The notes below the pieces were generated by a model. It saw only the letters and a program-made list of their open reading frames with translations, was not told the DNA's origin and ran no database searches. From an uncultured Hungatella sp. (lineage in GTDB: Bacteria; Bacillota; Clostridia; Lachnospirales; Lachnospiraceae): DNA of 6,144 bases. The stretch spans positions 1 through 6,144 of the forward strand of contig CAJUPQ010000122.1 in NCBI GenBank assembly GCA_910588505.1, read 5' to 3'. Both the position numbers and the translations under genes were made by a program. Below are positions 6,055 through 6,144 of the stretch, in pieces; position 1 is the first letter of the stretch, and each line of letters opens with the position of its first letter.

Positions 6055-6144
6055 GCGGCTGACAGAATTAATTTCCACAAGACAATAGCAACCTAGTACA
6101 TCGTTGCATTAATAACTGAGTAATAGTGCTTGATATCTGCGTCA
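6055..6144. other. Right-hand end, no supportable gene
   Basis: This AT-rich stretch holds no recognisable promoter or RNA. On the minus strand one frame is open from the window edge to a TAG at 6093-6095 (16 codons). That could be the tail of a gene ending about 40 bases before the leftward terminator, but the fragment is too short to identify, and a second minus frame is also open there to a TAA near 6068. Confidence 0.4.

Noticed and set aside
1..6144. CRISPR array or tandem repeats
   Set aside because: No regularly spaced direct repeats were seen anywhere in the window.

Overview
The window looks like a chromosomal segment of a Gram-positive anaerobe, most likely a gut Clostridia/Lachnospiraceae-type bacterium. 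This is inferred from strong AGGAGG-type ribosome binding sites, a perfect-consensus sigma-A promoter, T-tailed intrinsic terminators, fairly GC-rich genes next to an AT-rich intergenic stretch, and the gene families present (M20 amidohydrolase, YfcC-type carrier, MalY/PatB lyase). No species is assigned.

Layout. Bases 1-745 hold no gene I can support. They hold several strong hairpins: one at 34-64 with a tRNA T-loop-like sequence, a + strand intrinsic terminator at 70-110, a 51-base hairpin capped by GAAA at 152-202, and a - strand terminator at 440-488. A TTGACA-N17-TATAAT promoter (746-774), overlapped by an imperfect palindrome, starts a three-gene + strand operon. The genes are an M20-family N-acyl-amino-acid amidohydrolase (887-2086), a YfcC/DcuC-superfamily membrane carrier (2100-3497), and a 592-residue fusion of a MalY/PatB-type PLP C-S lyase/aminotransferase with a C-terminal peroxiredoxin/thioredoxin-like CxxC domain (3595-5373). 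A convergent MarR-type regulator (5388-5939, - strand) ends only 14 bases from the operon's last stop codon. Its own promoter and a strong two-way terminator hairpin (6003-6054) lie behind it. The last 90 bases carry no supportable gene.

How the genes may work together (inference). The carrier would import an organic anion such as an N-acylated amino acid or S-substituted cysteine. The amidohydrolase would remove the acyl group. The PLP domain would then split the C-S (or other beta) bond to release a thiol, pyruvate and ammonia, and the fused redox domain could deal with the thiol, sulfide or peroxide chemistry on the same polypeptide. This is the logic of N-acyl-cysteine S-conjugate (mercapturate-like) scavenging. 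The lyase-peroxiredoxin fusion is the most unusual item in the window. The MarR protein is the natural candidate regulator, and the operon has no visible terminator before it, so read-through antisense to marR is plausible.
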